Source: Gemmatimonas phototrophica
GTDB lineage: Bacteria; Gemmatimonadota; Gemmatimonadetes; Gemmatimonadales; Gemmatimonadaceae
Direction of reading: 5' to 3'
NCBI GenBank assembly: GCA_945869195.1
Contig: CAMBNV010000001.1
Location: 124,001 to 188,000, forward strand
Length of the DNA stretch: 64,000 nt
Of the stretch, positions 43,371-52,792 are shown piece by piece. A program made the translations under genes and the position numbers. The notes below the pieces were generated by a model. The model did not search any database, was not told where the DNA came from, and saw nothing but the letters and a program-made list of their open reading frames with translations. The number at the start of each line of letters is the position of its first letter. Position 1 is the first letter of the stretch.

Positions 43371-46300
43371 TCAGTTGAAGGTGTAGCGGGCGCCCATCTG
43401 AATGCGCCACACATCGCTCACGGTCGTGTTCCGCTGGAAGGAGCGGCTGAGCAGATTGTTGCCGATGTTCCGCATCCGGTAGACCGGGAGCCCCCCGGCA
43501 GTAGCGCCGCGAGGGACGAGCGGCGAGCCGGACGTAAAGCTGTAACCGCGGCCCCAATCCGAGTTAAACATGTTCGTGAAGTTCAGGATGTCGAGGCGGA
43601 ACTGCACCTTATGCAGCTTGCCACTCACCATCTGGACGACATCCTGGGTCAGACTCACGTCCATGCGGCTCACGAACGGCAGTTGGATCGCGCCGCGCTC
43701 AACGACGCCGCCGCGGTGATTACGAAGGTACCGGTCCTGCTGAATGAACTTTTCGAACGCGGTCACCTGCTCCGCGATGGTGAAGCTCCTCGTTGTCCCC
43801 GCGGCCGGAATGACTTCGAAGTTCATCTCCGAGGCGTTCGTCGGGACGTACAGCAGGTCGTTCGTTGCTCCGTCTCCGTTCATGTCCGCGCTGTAGATAA
43901 AGCTGCCATTGCCACCGGTGCGGGACTCGAAGAAGAGCGAGATGCCGGTCGGACCAAAGGAGAAGACCTTGTGCTGGTACGAGAGCGCCGTAAAGAAGCG
44001 ATGGCCGAGCGTGGAACCGGAGTAGCCGACCGCCGGGTTATTCGGGTCGTTCGAGTGCGGGTTGTTCGTGAACGAACCGGAGGCGATGCTGCCGGCGTCG
44101 ACCGTATTGCGGGACTCGCCATAGCTGTACGCGGTCTTGGCGAACAGGCCGCTGGTGAACGCCTTCTCGAGCGATGCGGCGAAGTTCCACTGATTGCCCT
44201 GGGCCTGATTCTTCAGGACGACGGCGCTCGTGACGTTGCAGTTCAGCCGCTGCTGCACACCACTTACCGTGGGGCAGTCGTCGACCGACCAGCGCGCGCG
44301 ACGGTCTGGGCCGGTGAACGCGCCGTCCGCCGGCGCGAGGTTGGCGTCGAAGTAGGCCACCCCGTTCACGTCCTGACCGAGGAGCCACTCGAGCGTTCCG
44401 ACCATCCCCCAACCCAGCTTGCGATCGACCGCTAAGTTCGAGCGCCAGAGCTGCGGGAACTTGAAGTTCGGGTCAGTGAAGTTGAGCTCGTACGACGAAG
44501 CCGGCGCACCAGTGATCAGGGCCGGGGCCGGCTTGTAGTGATCGGGATCCGGGTGGAATGGGCGATTCGTCACGTTGGAGAGCGCCTCGAAGCCCGTCAG
44601 TACGCCATTGTTCCCAATCTGGTTGGAAATCCAGACGTAGGCCGGACGTCCCGTGAAGATGCCGGTGCCACCGCGCACCTGCATCGAGCCGTCGCCATTG
44701 ACGTCCCAGTTAAGCCCGAGGCGCGGCGACAAGAGGATCTTGGCGTCAGGCAGCTTTGACGTGGAGTACTGGACCGTCTGCCCCGTCTGGTCACGGAAGT
44801 TGTAGGCCGCCGACTGTGTGTTCTCCGCGCCCGTGTCGCCAAAGCTCGGTGTCTCGGCGCGAATGCCAAACGTGAACTTCAGGTCCTTCGTCGCGCGCCA
44901 CTCGTCCTGCAGGTAGAGTCCCGAGAAGAGCACTTCGAGCGGCTGGACAGGCTTGGTGACACCCGGCTGATTGCCCCACCGCACCTGGAAGGTCCGCAAC
45001 TTGAGCGGCTGCCCGATGTCAGCTGGCGCTGCGCCGGGATGACCTACGGGAACGATCGGCGTGGTGGTACGCAGGGGGTTCGCGATGTAGCTGTTCGCGT
45101 CCAGATAGAAGTCAGCAAGCGAGTTGTAGACATACGCGCTCTGCGATCCGGGGAAGAACACGTTCTCTGACTCATACTTCTCGACGCTCACGCCGAAGGT
45201 CAGGTCGTGGTTATCACCGTAAATCGTGAAGTTGTTCTGGAACTGCGTGCTGTTGTAGCGCAGTTCGTTGCTCGGCGTGAACGGCTCGAACCCGAACGTG
45301 GTGTAGACCGAGCTCGCGTTGAGGATGTCCACCATTGGGAACAGCGACCCACGTGAAGCGCGGCTCTCGTCGTTCGTCGTGTGACCAATGATCATATTGT
45401 TGGCCATATTCGACCCAACAATCGAGTTCCACTCGCCGACCACCGAGCTGATGTTCTCCAGAATCTGGTAGTTCGAGTTCTGGAAGTTCAGGCCGGTCAG
45501 ACTGCTGCGCCGGCTGCCGAACCCGAGTGACGACGAGTTCGAGAGGAGCACGTCGGTCTTGGAGTCCAGCATGGTGTAGCGGACGCTGAACTTGTTGCGA
45601 TCATTGAGTGCGTAGTCGAGCTTCACCGTGAGACGCTTCGACGGGACTTCATGGGTGTAGTCCTGAAACGGACCCGTCACGTACTCGAAGTTGGTGTTCA
45701 GGTACGTACTCAGGGTCTCGAGGTCGGAGCGCAACACGCGGGTCGTGGTGCCGGCGGCCGTCTCGCCGCCCTCATTGGCGCGGTAGGTCGTCCCCGGCTC
45801 CCGGAGGCCGTCGGTCTCGTACGAGGCGAAGAGGAAGAGCTTGTTCTTAATGATCGGGCCGCCGACACGAAATCCGAGGTTCGTGAAATCGAAGGTGCCG
45901 GGATTGAACCTGAGGCCACCGACCTTGGTGCCGACCATGCTCTCGTCGCGCGTCAGGTAGTACAGCGAGCCCGAAAAGTCATTCGTCCCGGACTTCGTGA
46001 CCGTGTTCACTGCGGCGCCCGTGAAGTTGCCCTGGCGCACGTCGAACGGCGCGATGTTCACCTGGATCGCTTCGATCGCGTCGAGCGAGATCGGAGAGAC
46101 GCCCGTGCGGTCGCCGGGCTGGCCGGCGAGGCCGAATGAGTTGTTGAAGTAGGCGCCGTCAACCGTGATGTTGTTCAGGCGGTTATCGACGCCAGCGAAC
46201 GACGAACCGCTCGCCTGCGGCGTGAGCCGCGTGAAGTCATCGATGCGGCGTGAAATCGTCGGCAACTGCTCGAGTGCCTGCTGCGGGACCGTCGTCGCCG

Positions 46301-46718
46301 CGCCGGTGCGGGTCGTGCTAATCGCACCCCCCGTCGACGTCACGGTGACCGCGTTCAGCGCGGCGGCCAACTGGCCCATCTTGAAGGAGACGTCGGTGGC
46401 GACACCAAGTGTCACAACGAGACCGTCCAGAGACTGAGGCGCAAAGCCAATGCGCGCCGACGCGACCGTGTATGGTCCGCCAACTCGGAGTCCGGGGAGC
46501 GTCCATCGCCCGTCGGCCCGGGTGAGCGCCCGGTACTCGGTGCCCGAGGGCCGGTGCGTGGCCGTAACCCGCGCGCCCTGCAACGGGCTACCGGCGGAGT
46601 CAGTCACCATCCCGCGCATGGAGCCGCTCGTGACCTGCGCCGACGCAGTCGTCGACCACAGTGACCCGACGGCGACTAGCGCCGCGAGCAGGGAGTACAT
46701 GCGAAGATTACGAAACAT
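43371..46718 (-). CDS. Oar-like TonB-dependent outer-membrane receptor
   Basis: A 1115-residue outer-membrane protein. Signal peptide to about residue 27 (ending in Ala-Ser-Ala), then a carboxypeptidase-regulatory-like beta domain (about 30-115, GMVTDSAGSPLQGARVT), a plug (about 120-240) and a long barrel to the C-terminus. The size and the order match the Oar family of Myxococcus and relatives rather than classical siderophore receptors. Ligand unknown. A GAGG ribosome-binding site lies eight bases before the ATG. It is a single-gene unit with its own strong terminator. Confidence 0.9.
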   Translation of the reverse strand: MFRNLRMYSLLAALVAVGSLWSTTASAQVTSGSMRGMVTDSAGSPLQGARVTATHRPSGTEYRALTRADGRWTLPGLRVGGPYTVASARIGFAPQSLDGLVVTLGVATDVSFKMGQLAAALNAVTVTSTGGAISTTRTGAATTVPQQALEQLPTISRRIDDFTRLTPQASGSSFAGVDNRLNNITVDGAYFNNSFGLAGQPGDRTGVSPISLDAIEAIQVNIAPFDVRQGNFTGAAVNTVTKSGTNDFSGSLYYLTRDESMVGTKVGGLRFNPGTFDFTNLGFRVGGPIIKNKLFLFASYETDGLREPGTTYRANEGGETAAGTTTRVLRSDLETLSTYLNTNFEYVTGPFQDYTHEVPSKRLTVKLDYALNDRNKFSVRYTMLDSKTDVLLSNSSSLGFGSRRSSLTGLNFQNSNYQILENISSVVGEWNSIVGSNMANNMIIGHTTNDESRASRGSLFPMVDILNASSVYTTFGFEPFTPSNELRYNSTQFQNNFTIYGDNHDLTFGVSVEKYESENVFFPGSQSAYVYNSLADFYLDANSYIANPLRTTTPIVPVGHPGAAPADIGQPLKLRTFQVRWGNQPGVTKPVQPLEVLFSGLYLQDEWRATKDLKFTFGIRAETPSFGDTGAENTQSAAYNFRDQTGQTVQYSTSKLPDAKILLSPRLGLNWDVNGDGSMQVRGGTGIFTGRPAYVWISNQIGNNGVLTGFEALSNVTNRPFHPDPDHYKPAPALITGAPASSYELNFTDPNFKFPQLWRSNLAVDRKLGWGMVGTLEWLLGQDVNGVAYFDANLAPADGAFTGPDRRARWSVDDCPTVSGVQQRLNCNVTSAVVLKNQAQGNQWNFAASLEKAFTSGLFAKTAYSYGESRNTVDAGSIASGSFTNNPHSNDPNNPAVGYSGSTLGHRFFTALSYQHKVFSFGPTGISLFFESRTGGNGSFIYSADMNGDGATNDLLYVPTNASEMNFEVIPAAGTTRSFTIAEQVTAFEKFIQQDRYLRNHRGGVVERGAIQLPFVSRMDVSLTQDVVQMVSGKLHKVQFRLDILNFTNMFNSDWGRGYSFTSGSPLVPRGATAGGLPVYRMRNIGNNLLSRSFQRNTTVSDVWRIQMGARYTFN

Positions 46719-46793
46719 GTGGTGTCCTCATAAAGGCCGTTAGATTCGAGGTTCTTCCCGCGCGGTAAAATGTAGCTCCAAACCCCCCTCCGT

Positions 46794-46829
46794 GTGCAAC
46801 GGTCAGGGTGCAACGGTCGTGCAACGGTC
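46794..46829. repeat. Three direct repeats of GTGCAACGGTC
   Basis: Identical 11-base copies at 46794-46804, 46808-46818 and 46819-46829. The third overlaps the stop codon of the APC permease gene. On the minus strand each copy contains TTGCAC, so they lie at the place of a promoter or operator for the receptor gene that starts at 46718. Function unknown. Confidence 0.75.
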
Positions 46830-48195
46830 AGCCAACGAGCCGCCGGGCCCTGCCCTTCCGTCCGACGGTCAGGTAATAGAGCGGCACCCCGGTGAGGCAG
46901 ACCGCGAACACCCCGATCGTCTGCCAGCGGCTCGACTCCTGCACCAGGGCGTTGCCCAGCAGGTAGACCACCGCGAACATGAACAGGAGCGGCACCGCCG
47001 GGTACAGCGGCACCCGGAAGCTCGGCTGGTACTCCGGTCGACCGCGGAGCCGGAAGATCGCGGCCACCGCCAGCAGGTAGAACGGCAAGAAGGCGGTGAC
47101 GAACGCGTTCGCCAGCTGCTCGAAGCTCCGGAGGAGAACAAAGCTCGCCCCGAGGAACGCTGTAAGCGAGATCGCGACCCAGGGGGTGCCGAACTGGGGG
47201 TGTACGGCGGCCACACGTTTGAAGAAGAGCCCGTCCGCCGCCATCGCGAAGAAGACCCGTGGACTCGTCAACAGCACCGTGTTCAGTGTCCCAAAGGTCG
47301 AGACCATCACGGTCACGGACACGAAAACGACGCCTCCTGCTCCAAGCACCCGCTGCGCGACATCGGCCGCAACGAGCTTGGAGAGGCGGATCTCCTCGAT
47401 CGGAAGGACGGCGAGGTACGCGAGATTCGCTAGCAGATAGATGGCAATCACCAGCAACGTGCCGCCGATCAGGGCCCGCGGCAGATTTTTCTGCGGGTCC
47501 TTGACCTCGCCGCCGTTGTACGACAGGTCCGCCCAGCCGTCGAAGGCCCACAGAGTGCTCACGAGCGCGAGACCGAACGCCGGGAGTTGGAAGCTGCCTG
47601 GCGGGATTGCCGGCGAGTAATGGCCGCCGGTCTCAGGGTAGCCGAGCACGAAGGCCACGATGATGATAAAGAGGAGGCCGCCGTACTTCGCGATCACCGT
47701 GAGATTGGTGAAGGCCGAACCGACACGGACGCCCACCACGTTGAAGAACCCGGTGAGCAGGATCGCGCCGGCCGCGATGCATCGCACCGTCATGGCCTGC
47801 TCCGCCGAGGCCGGCGCTCCGTTCTTTACGCGCCAGAAATATTCGGCGAAGGTGATCGCAATCGCGCCGAGCGAGGCCGCGCGAATCATGATCAGCTGGC
47901 TCCACCCGAACACAAAGGCCGGGACTTTTCCCCAGCCCTGCCGCAGGAAGACGTAGATGCCCCCCGTCTGCGGAAGCGCGCTCGAGATCTCGGCGAGCGT
48001 AAGCGCTCCACAGATCGCGAAGATGCCTCCGGCGACCCACGACATCAGCATCGGGAGCGGGCCGGGGAGCTTGTCGGCAATCCCCGCCGGGGAGCGGAAG
48101 ATGCCGGAGCCAATCGTCGAGCCGATGACGACGGCGATGGCGCTCCAGAGTCCTATGCGGCGCTCGAGAGCCTGCGGGGGTGGGGTGGCAATCAT
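46828..48195 (-). CDS. APC-family amino-acid permease
   Basis: A 455-residue membrane protein with about twelve helices. The first helix has VVIGSTIGSGIFRSP, the conserved substrate-binding break of the APC superfamily, and FDGWADLSYNGGEVKDPQKNLPRAL in helix 6 to loop 6 is another family mark, close to LAT/SteT-type exchangers. The substrate is probably an amino acid; which one cannot be told. It is upstream of the receptor gene, with 109 bases and three direct repeats between. Confidence 0.88.
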   Translation of the reverse strand: MIATPPPQALERRIGLWSAIAVVIGSTIGSGIFRSPAGIADKLPGPLPMLMSWVAGGIFAICGALTLAEISSALPQTGGIYVFLRQGWGKVPAFVFGWSQLIMIRAASLGAIAITFAEYFWRVKNGAPASAEQAMTVRCIAAGAILLTGFFNVVGVRVGSAFTNLTVIAKYGGLLFIIIVAFVLGYPETGGHYSPAIPPGSFQLPAFGLALVSTLWAFDGWADLSYNGGEVKDPQKNLPRALIGGTLLVIAIYLLANLAYLAVLPIEEIRLSKLVAADVAQRVLGAGGVVFVSVTVMVSTFGTLNTVLLTSPRVFFAMAADGLFFKRVAAVHPQFGTPWVAISLTAFLGASFVLLRSFEQLANAFVTAFLPFYLLAVAAIFRLRGRPEYQPSFRVPLYPAVPLLFMFAVVYLLGNALVQESSRWQTIGVFAVCLTGVPLYYLTVGRKGRARRLVG

Positions 48196-48253
48196 TCGGC
48201 GAAACTACGCGCCGGGACTCCCCGCAGGGAGGGGCATCGGTGATAATTGACAG

Positions 48254-48460
48254 ATGCCAGCTCCGATGATCGCCGCCGTCTTCTGGATCGCCGTGGTCGC
48301 GGCCGTGGTCGCGCAGGGGATGATCCTGCGCTCGACCACTCGCGTACTTCGTGCCGTCGCTCCCGCCCGCCCCGCTCTCGAGTGGAGCTTCGCCATCGCC
48401 CCCGCGCTGATGCTCGCGCTCGTCCTCGTATTCGCGTGGCGCGCGACGGAGCGCCTGTGA
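48254..48460 (+). CDS. Small two-helix membrane protein upstream of ctaB
   Basis: A 68-residue protein with two hydrophobic helices (about 5-24 and 42-62) joined by an Arg-rich loop. The second helix, EWSFAIAPALMLALVLVFAW, recalls the transmembrane hairpin of cytochrome oxidase subunit II (E-x-x-W-x-x-x-P), but no copper domain follows. The stop overlaps the ctaB GTG start, which makes it likely to be real and linked to oxidase assembly. Function is not known. Confidence 0.55.
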   Translation: MPAPMIAAVFWIAVVAAVVAQGMILRSTTRVLRAVAPARPALEWSFAIAPALMLALVLVFAWRATERL

Positions 48461-49383
48461 GCGCCCAGGCCCCAGGTGCGGCCGGCGCGCCACCTACCGC
48501 GCCCCTGGAGCGCACCCTCCTCCAGGACTTCATCGCGCTGACCAAGCCGCGCATCATTTCGCTGCTGCTCGTGACGACCGCCGCCCCGATGTACGTCGCC
48601 GGCGACCCCGCCCTAAGCACCGTGCTCCTAGTGATGCTCGGTGGCTATCTCATGGCCGGGGGCGCCAACGCGGTGAACATGTATCACGACCGTGATATCG
48701 ACGACGTGATGGCGCGCACGAAGCTCCGTCCCATCCCGAGCGGGCGGATGGATGCGCGGGTCGTGCTCGCCTTCGGCGTAGGGATCGCGACGGCCGCGAC
48801 CTGGATGTTGGCGACGTTCGTGAACCTGCTCACCGGCGCGCTCGCGCTCGCCGGCTTCTATTGCTACGTCTTTATCTACACGCGCTGGCTCAAGCGGAGT
48901 TCGCCGCAGAACATCGTCATCGGCGGCGCGGCCGGAGCCTTCCCTCCACTCGTGGGCTGGGCCGCGGTCACCGGCACACTCGACCTCACGGCCTTTTTCC
49001 TCTTTCTGATCATTTTCTACTGGACGCCGCCGCACTTCTGGGCGCTCGCGCTCAACAAGCAGAGCGACTACGGCAACGCCAATATCCCCATGGCGCCGTT
49101 GATCTGGGGAGTGCGCGAGACCATCGAACAGATGTGGTGGTACACGATTCTGCTGGTCGCACTCACCGTGGTCCCCGTGGCCTTTGGCGCCTTCGGGATG
49201 GTGTACCTCGTGCTGGCGCTGGTGCTCGGCGGGATCCTGCTCGGTGGCGTCTGGCGGGTCCGCACCGCGACGGACTTCGTGAAGCCCGCCTGGTGGGTCT
49301 ATGGCTACTCCCTGCTGTACCTCGCGCTGCTCTTCGTGGCGATGGTCGTCGACCGTCACCTGCCAGCGGCGCTCGGCTTCTAG
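48457..49383 (+). CDS. ctaB: Protoheme IX farnesyltransferase (haem O synthase)
   Basis: A 308-residue UbiA-family prenyltransferase with about nine helices. The first Asp-rich motif is in NMYHDRDIDDVMARTKLRPIP, and the second region in YWTPPHFWALALNKQSDYG. It adds farnesyl to haem B to give haem O for the terminal oxidase. The GTG at 48457 is set by the GTGA overlap with the small membrane protein gene. No other oxidase genes are in the window. Confidence 0.95.
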   Translation: MSAQAPGAAGAPPTAPLERTLLQDFIALTKPRIISLLLVTTAAPMYVAGDPALSTVLLVMLGGYLMAGGANAVNMYHDRDIDDVMARTKLRPIPSGRMDARVVLAFGVGIATAATWMLATFVNLLTGALALAGFYCYVFIYTRWLKRSSPQNIVIGGAAGAFPPLVGWAAVTGTLDLTAFFLFLIIFYWTPPHFWALALNKQSDYGNANIPMAPLIWGVRETIEQMWWYTILLVALTVVPVAFGAFGMVYLVLALVLGGILLGGVWRVRTATDFVKPAWWVYGYSLLYLALLFVAMVVDRHLPAALGF

Positions 49384-49400
49384 CCCGGCGTGGTCCGTTC

Positions 49401-50588
49401 TCAGAGGATGACGAGGTCCTGCTGGATCTCGGCTGGCGTGATGACGAGCGAGCCGTCGGTATCGACGTAGCCATTCACCTCGGTGCGCATGCCGATTTCA
49501 CCGGCGATGTAGATCCCGGGCTCGATCGAAAAGCCGACCCCTGGGACGAGCAGCCGCGTCTCGCGCGTCTCGAGGTTGTCGATGTTGGGGCCCATCCCGT
49601 GCAGGCCGCGCGCGTCGATGCTATGCCCGGTGCGATGCGTGAAGTACGGGCCGAACCCCCGCGCCTCAATCACCGCACGCGCCGCGTCGTCCGCCTCTCC
49701 GCCCCGTACCGGCTCGCCCGCGGCCAGCTTGGTGCGGAGCAGGTCGATCGCCGCGTCCCGCGCGGCGTGGATGGCCGACCACACCTGCTGCGCCCGTGCG
49801 CTTGGCGGGCCGATGCTCGCCATCCAGGTCTGGTCGGCCCACATCCCGTGGCCGCCGCGGTCGGTGGCGAATAGGTCGATCAACACCACATCCCCTTCGC
49901 GAAAGGCACGAGGGTTCGCCGCCGACGGCTCGTAGTGCGGGCTGGCCGCATTCTCGGTCGCGGCGATAATCGGACCATGGTCGGCCTCCATCCCGTGGCG
50001 GCCGAATCCCTCCTGCAACCACGCCTGCACCTCGTGCTCGTGGAGCGGTGCGCCGCGGCGCGCCGCGGCGCCGATTCGCTGGAACGCTTCGAGCGCCAAC
50101 ACCCGCAGCGCCTCCGCGTTCCGATGATGGGCCACGATCTCAGTGGCACTCCAGGTGGCGAAGAACTGCGTGACCAGCGCGGCGCTCGTGACCACCTCCG
50201 CGCCGCAGGCGCGCACGAGCTCGAGCACGCCGGCCGGGATGCGATCGACGACCGGGACCGCATCACCTGGTGAGTATTCCATCGCGACGCGCCTCCCCTT
50301 CACGAGTGGAGGCAGCGCCTCTTCAAGCGCCCGCCATGAGACATAGATCAGCTTCTCCCACTCGGCCGGCCAGTCAACCCAAGGGCCCTGCTCGATCGCG
50401 TGGGTGATCGCGACCGGCGTGCCCTGCGCAGGGATCCAGGCAAAGATCCGCCGCGTGACCATGCCGTGCATTCCCAGGAGCGACGCGGCCACGGGATTGA
50501 GTCCGCGAAAATCATAGAGGAGCCAACCGTCCAGTCCGGCCTCAGTGAGGGCGGCCTGCAGCCCGGGGAGCGTCTTCGGCGTGAGCAT
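49401..50588 (-). CDS. M24-family metallopeptidase (Xaa-Pro peptidase-like)
   Basis: A 395-residue protein with a creatinase-like N-terminal domain (about 1-155) and a pita-bread C-terminal domain. Metal ligands are visible: two Asp in VLIDLFATDRGGHGMWADQ, His in FTHRTGHSID, and Glu in FSIEPGIYI and MRTEVNGYV. The start at 50588 is chosen because the conserved region opens MLTPKTLPGLQAAL; a longer frame to 50777 has low-complexity sequence and overlaps the V4R-like gene. It removes N-terminal residues before proline or a related linkage. Confidence 0.87.
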   Translation of the reverse strand: MLTPKTLPGLQAALTEAGLDGWLLYDFRGLNPVAASLLGMHGMVTRRIFAWIPAQGTPVAITHAIEQGPWVDWPAEWEKLIYVSWRALEEALPPLVKGRRVAMEYSPGDAVPVVDRIPAGVLELVRACGAEVVTSAALVTQFFATWSATEIVAHHRNAEALRVLALEAFQRIGAAARRGAPLHEHEVQAWLQEGFGRHGMEADHGPIIAATENAASPHYEPSAANPRAFREGDVVLIDLFATDRGGHGMWADQTWMASIGPPSARAQQVWSAIHAARDAAIDLLRTKLAAGEPVRGGEADDAARAVIEARGFGPYFTHRTGHSIDARGLHGMGPNIDNLETRETRLLVPGVGFSIEPGIYIAGEIGMRTEVNGYVDTDGSLVITPAEIQQDLVIL

Positions 50589-50601
50589 AGTACCTCCCAG
50601 G

Positions 50602-51222
50602 TTATCTGATGGAACGCCAATCGGCGCGCCACTCGCACGTACCCTCACCGCGGGTTGCGCATCGGACGTGTTCGACCGCGCCAACCCCCCCGACGAGCAG
50701 CTGCATGAGCTCGCGCATGATCGATTCATAAAACGCGCACCCGGCCTGTCGCGGCCCAGCATCAAGCGTGGGCCCATCCCGGACTTCGAGCAGGACCGTC
50801 GCGCCGACCCGTCGCAGCGACCCGCCGAGAGACCGCCGGCCGATACGCCTTATCTGACGGAGCGCCATCGGACGCGAAATGAGCGTGGGCATCGAGCGGA
50901 TGAGCGACCGCGTCGGCGCGCTGATCCGTGCGTACGTCTCCCGGGCGAGCTTCCGCCCTGCCTCACGGAAGACGGCCTCGGCATCGGGACGGCGACCGAT
51001 CAACTTGGCGATTCCAGATGCCTCCTCGAAGGGGAGGCGCTGGCCGCGCCTGACCGCCTCGCTGTAGCGGCGGATCTGCGCGAGCACGGTGTCGCTGAGC
51101 CCAAAACGCTTGGTCCGCAGTTCATCGACGAACTCCGCCTCGAGGTCGTCGTCCGGCATGTCGACGGACCGGACGGCTTCGAGCAGGACGAGCGGAACGA
51201 GCGGATCAACGGTCGCGGACAT
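50602..51222 (-). CDS. Orphan V4R-like domain protein
   Basis: A 206-residue protein I cannot name. The first 100 residues are helical and charged. The last part, with AGCAFYESIMRELMQLL and then HVRCATRGEGTCEWRADW, resembles the C-terminus of V4R/XylR-N small-molecule-binding domains (Cys, then RGE and CEW). No DNA-binding or output domain is attached. It lies 13 bases before the M24 peptidase gene and may be co-transcribed with it. Confidence 0.5.
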   Translation of the reverse strand: MSATVDPLVPLVLLEAVRSVDMPDDDLEAEFVDELRTKRFGLSDTVLAQIRRYSEAVRRGQRLPFEEASGIAKLIGRRPDAEAVFREAGRKLARETYARISAPTRSLIRSMPTLISRPMALRQIRRIGRRSLGGSLRRVGATVLLEVRDGPTLDAGPRQAGCAFYESIMRELMQLLVGGVGAVEHVRCATRGEGTCEWRADWRSIR

Positions 51223-51433
51223 TCGGGAGGGACGTGAGGGGGCAGGTGGCGGAAGTTAGCGGTACGCCAAGGTCGACGCTTGCATCCGTGGTGCAGGGCG
51301 ACCAGAATCCGGCTCTCCTCAAGAAGGTCGTCCCAATGCTCGTTGCGTCACTCGCTGTCCGTCCTGTACCCGCACCGTCGGCGCAGGCCCCAGAGGGGGC
51401 ACGGAATGCCCTGAGGGCCTCCTGGCGCGGAGT

Positions 51434-52276
51434 ATGGGTATCCCGGATACCCTGATCGTTCGGGCGCTCCTCGGCGCGCTGGTCGCCGGCGCGGTTGCGG
51501 TCGCCGGCCGGCGCGCGGGGAGTCTCTCACGCGGCGGTCACTGGGCGGCGTGCCTCCTCGGGACGCTCGTCGTCGCCGCGAGCTGGAGCTGGGGGGTGCT
51601 GCTGGCGGTCTTCTTCGTCTCGTCGTCGCTGCTCACGCGCCTCGGACGCCGGCGCAAAGAGGGGCGCACGGAGTCGATCCTGTCGGGGCAATCGGAGCGG
51701 AACTCGGGGCAGGTGGTCGCGAACGGCGGGATCTTCGCCGCGCTGGTGGTTTTCGGTGAAGCCTGCGGTGACTCGCGTCTGATCGTCGGTGGCATTGGCG
51801 CTCTGGCAGCGGCAGCGGCCGACACCTGGGCGACTGAGATCGGCACGCTGTGGGGCGGTGTGCCGCGGTCAATCCGCACCGGTCGCGCGGTCCAGGTGGG
51901 TGAGTCGGGCGGTGTGACGGTGGCGGGTTCGACGGCGAGCCTCGTCGCCGCGGCGCTCGTCGCACTCGCGGCGCACGGACTCTTCGTCCTGTCCGAGGGG
52001 GGATCGGATGCTCCCGCCGGCCCGGTGCTCCTCGCGGTGCTGCTCGGCGGCGTGGGCGGCAGTCTCGGCGACAGCGTGCTCGGCGCGACGCTCCAATCGA
52101 AACGTTGGTGCGCTCGGTGCCGAGCGTGGACCGAGCGCCGAGTCCATACGTGCGATTATCGTACGCAACACGCCAGCGGTCTGCGCTGGATGACTAACGA
52201 CACCGTGAACCTCCTCGCGACCGCCATCGGCGCCGCGCTGGCGTTCATCACGACCGTCGCCTTCGCCCCACGCTGA
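51434..52276 (+). CDS. DUF92 family membrane protein
   Basis: A 280-residue membrane protein with six to seven helices and the DUF92 signature ADTWATEIGTLWGG followed by GGVTVAGSTASLVAAALVAL, and later GSLGDSVLGATLQ. Relatives include the plant VTE6 phytyl-phosphate kinase, so an isoprenoid-phosphate kinase role is possible. The ATG at 51434 precedes the first helix. It overlaps the flavin reductase start by one base. The 211 bases between it and the divergent V4R-like gene show no gene and no clear promoter. Confidence 0.85.
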   Translation: MGIPDTLIVRALLGALVAGAVAVAGRRAGSLSRGGHWAACLLGTLVVAASWSWGVLLAVFFVSSSLLTRLGRRRKEGRTESILSGQSERNSGQVVANGGIFAALVVFGEACGDSRLIVGGIGALAAAAADTWATEIGTLWGGVPRSIRTGRAVQVGESGGVTVAGSTASLVAAALVALAAHGLFVLSEGGSDAPAGPVLLAVLLGGVGGSLGDSVLGATLQSKRWCARCRAWTERRVHTCDYRTQHASGLRWMTNDTVNLLATAIGAALAFITTVAFAPR

Positions 52277-52752
52277 TGCCACTCGACACCGCCACGTTTC
52301 GCGCCTCACTCTCCCGCTTCGCCTCGGGAGTGACGGTGCTGACGACCCGTTCGGGCCAGGGCCACGACGTCGGAATGACGGCAACCGCCTTCAGTTCATT
52401 GTCGCTCGACCCGCCGCTCGTGCTCGTCTGCGTCGATCGCGCGGCCTCTATGGCGCCGTCGCTCGAGGGAGCGACTCATCTGGCCGTCCATGTACTCGCG
52501 GCGGGACAAGAAGCGCTCGCGCGTCAATTTGCCCTCACCCACGGCGATCGCTTCGCCGGAGTCGCGATTTCACGGGGGAGCGGGGAGGTTCCGCTGATCC
52601 CGGGCGTGCTCGCCCGGCTGGAGTGCCGCATCGCCGAACGGCATCCGGGAGGCGACCACCTGATCATCGTCGCTGAAGTTCTCGCGGCCGAGGTACGAGA
52701 CGGCGACCCCCTGCTGTATTTCCGCGGTCGCTACTCGAGACTCCTGCCCTGA
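52276..52752 (+). CDS. Flavin reductase-like FMN-binding protein
   Basis: A 158-residue protein of the flavin reductase/HpaC family with a split-barrel fold. It opens FRASLSRFASGVTVLTT and continues GMTATAFSSLSLDPPLVLVCVD, the FMN-binding signature. Such proteins supply reduced flavin to a partner oxygenase or act on small substrates. The ATG overlaps the DUF92 stop by one base. Confidence 0.9.
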   Translation: MPLDTATFRASLSRFASGVTVLTTRSGQGHDVGMTATAFSSLSLDPPLVLVCVDRAASMAPSLEGATHLAVHVLAAGQEALARQFALTHGDRFAGVAISRGSGEVPLIPGVLARLECRIAERHPGGDHLIIVAEVLAAEVRDGDPLLYFRGRYSRLLP

Positions 52753-52792
52753 GACTGGCATTCCATCGGAAGCGCTCGCCAGCCGCTTCGGC

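Noticed and set aside
46794-46829. Three direct repeats considered as a CRISPR remnant
   Set aside because: Copies are only 11 bases with gaps of three and zero bases, and no cas gene is near.
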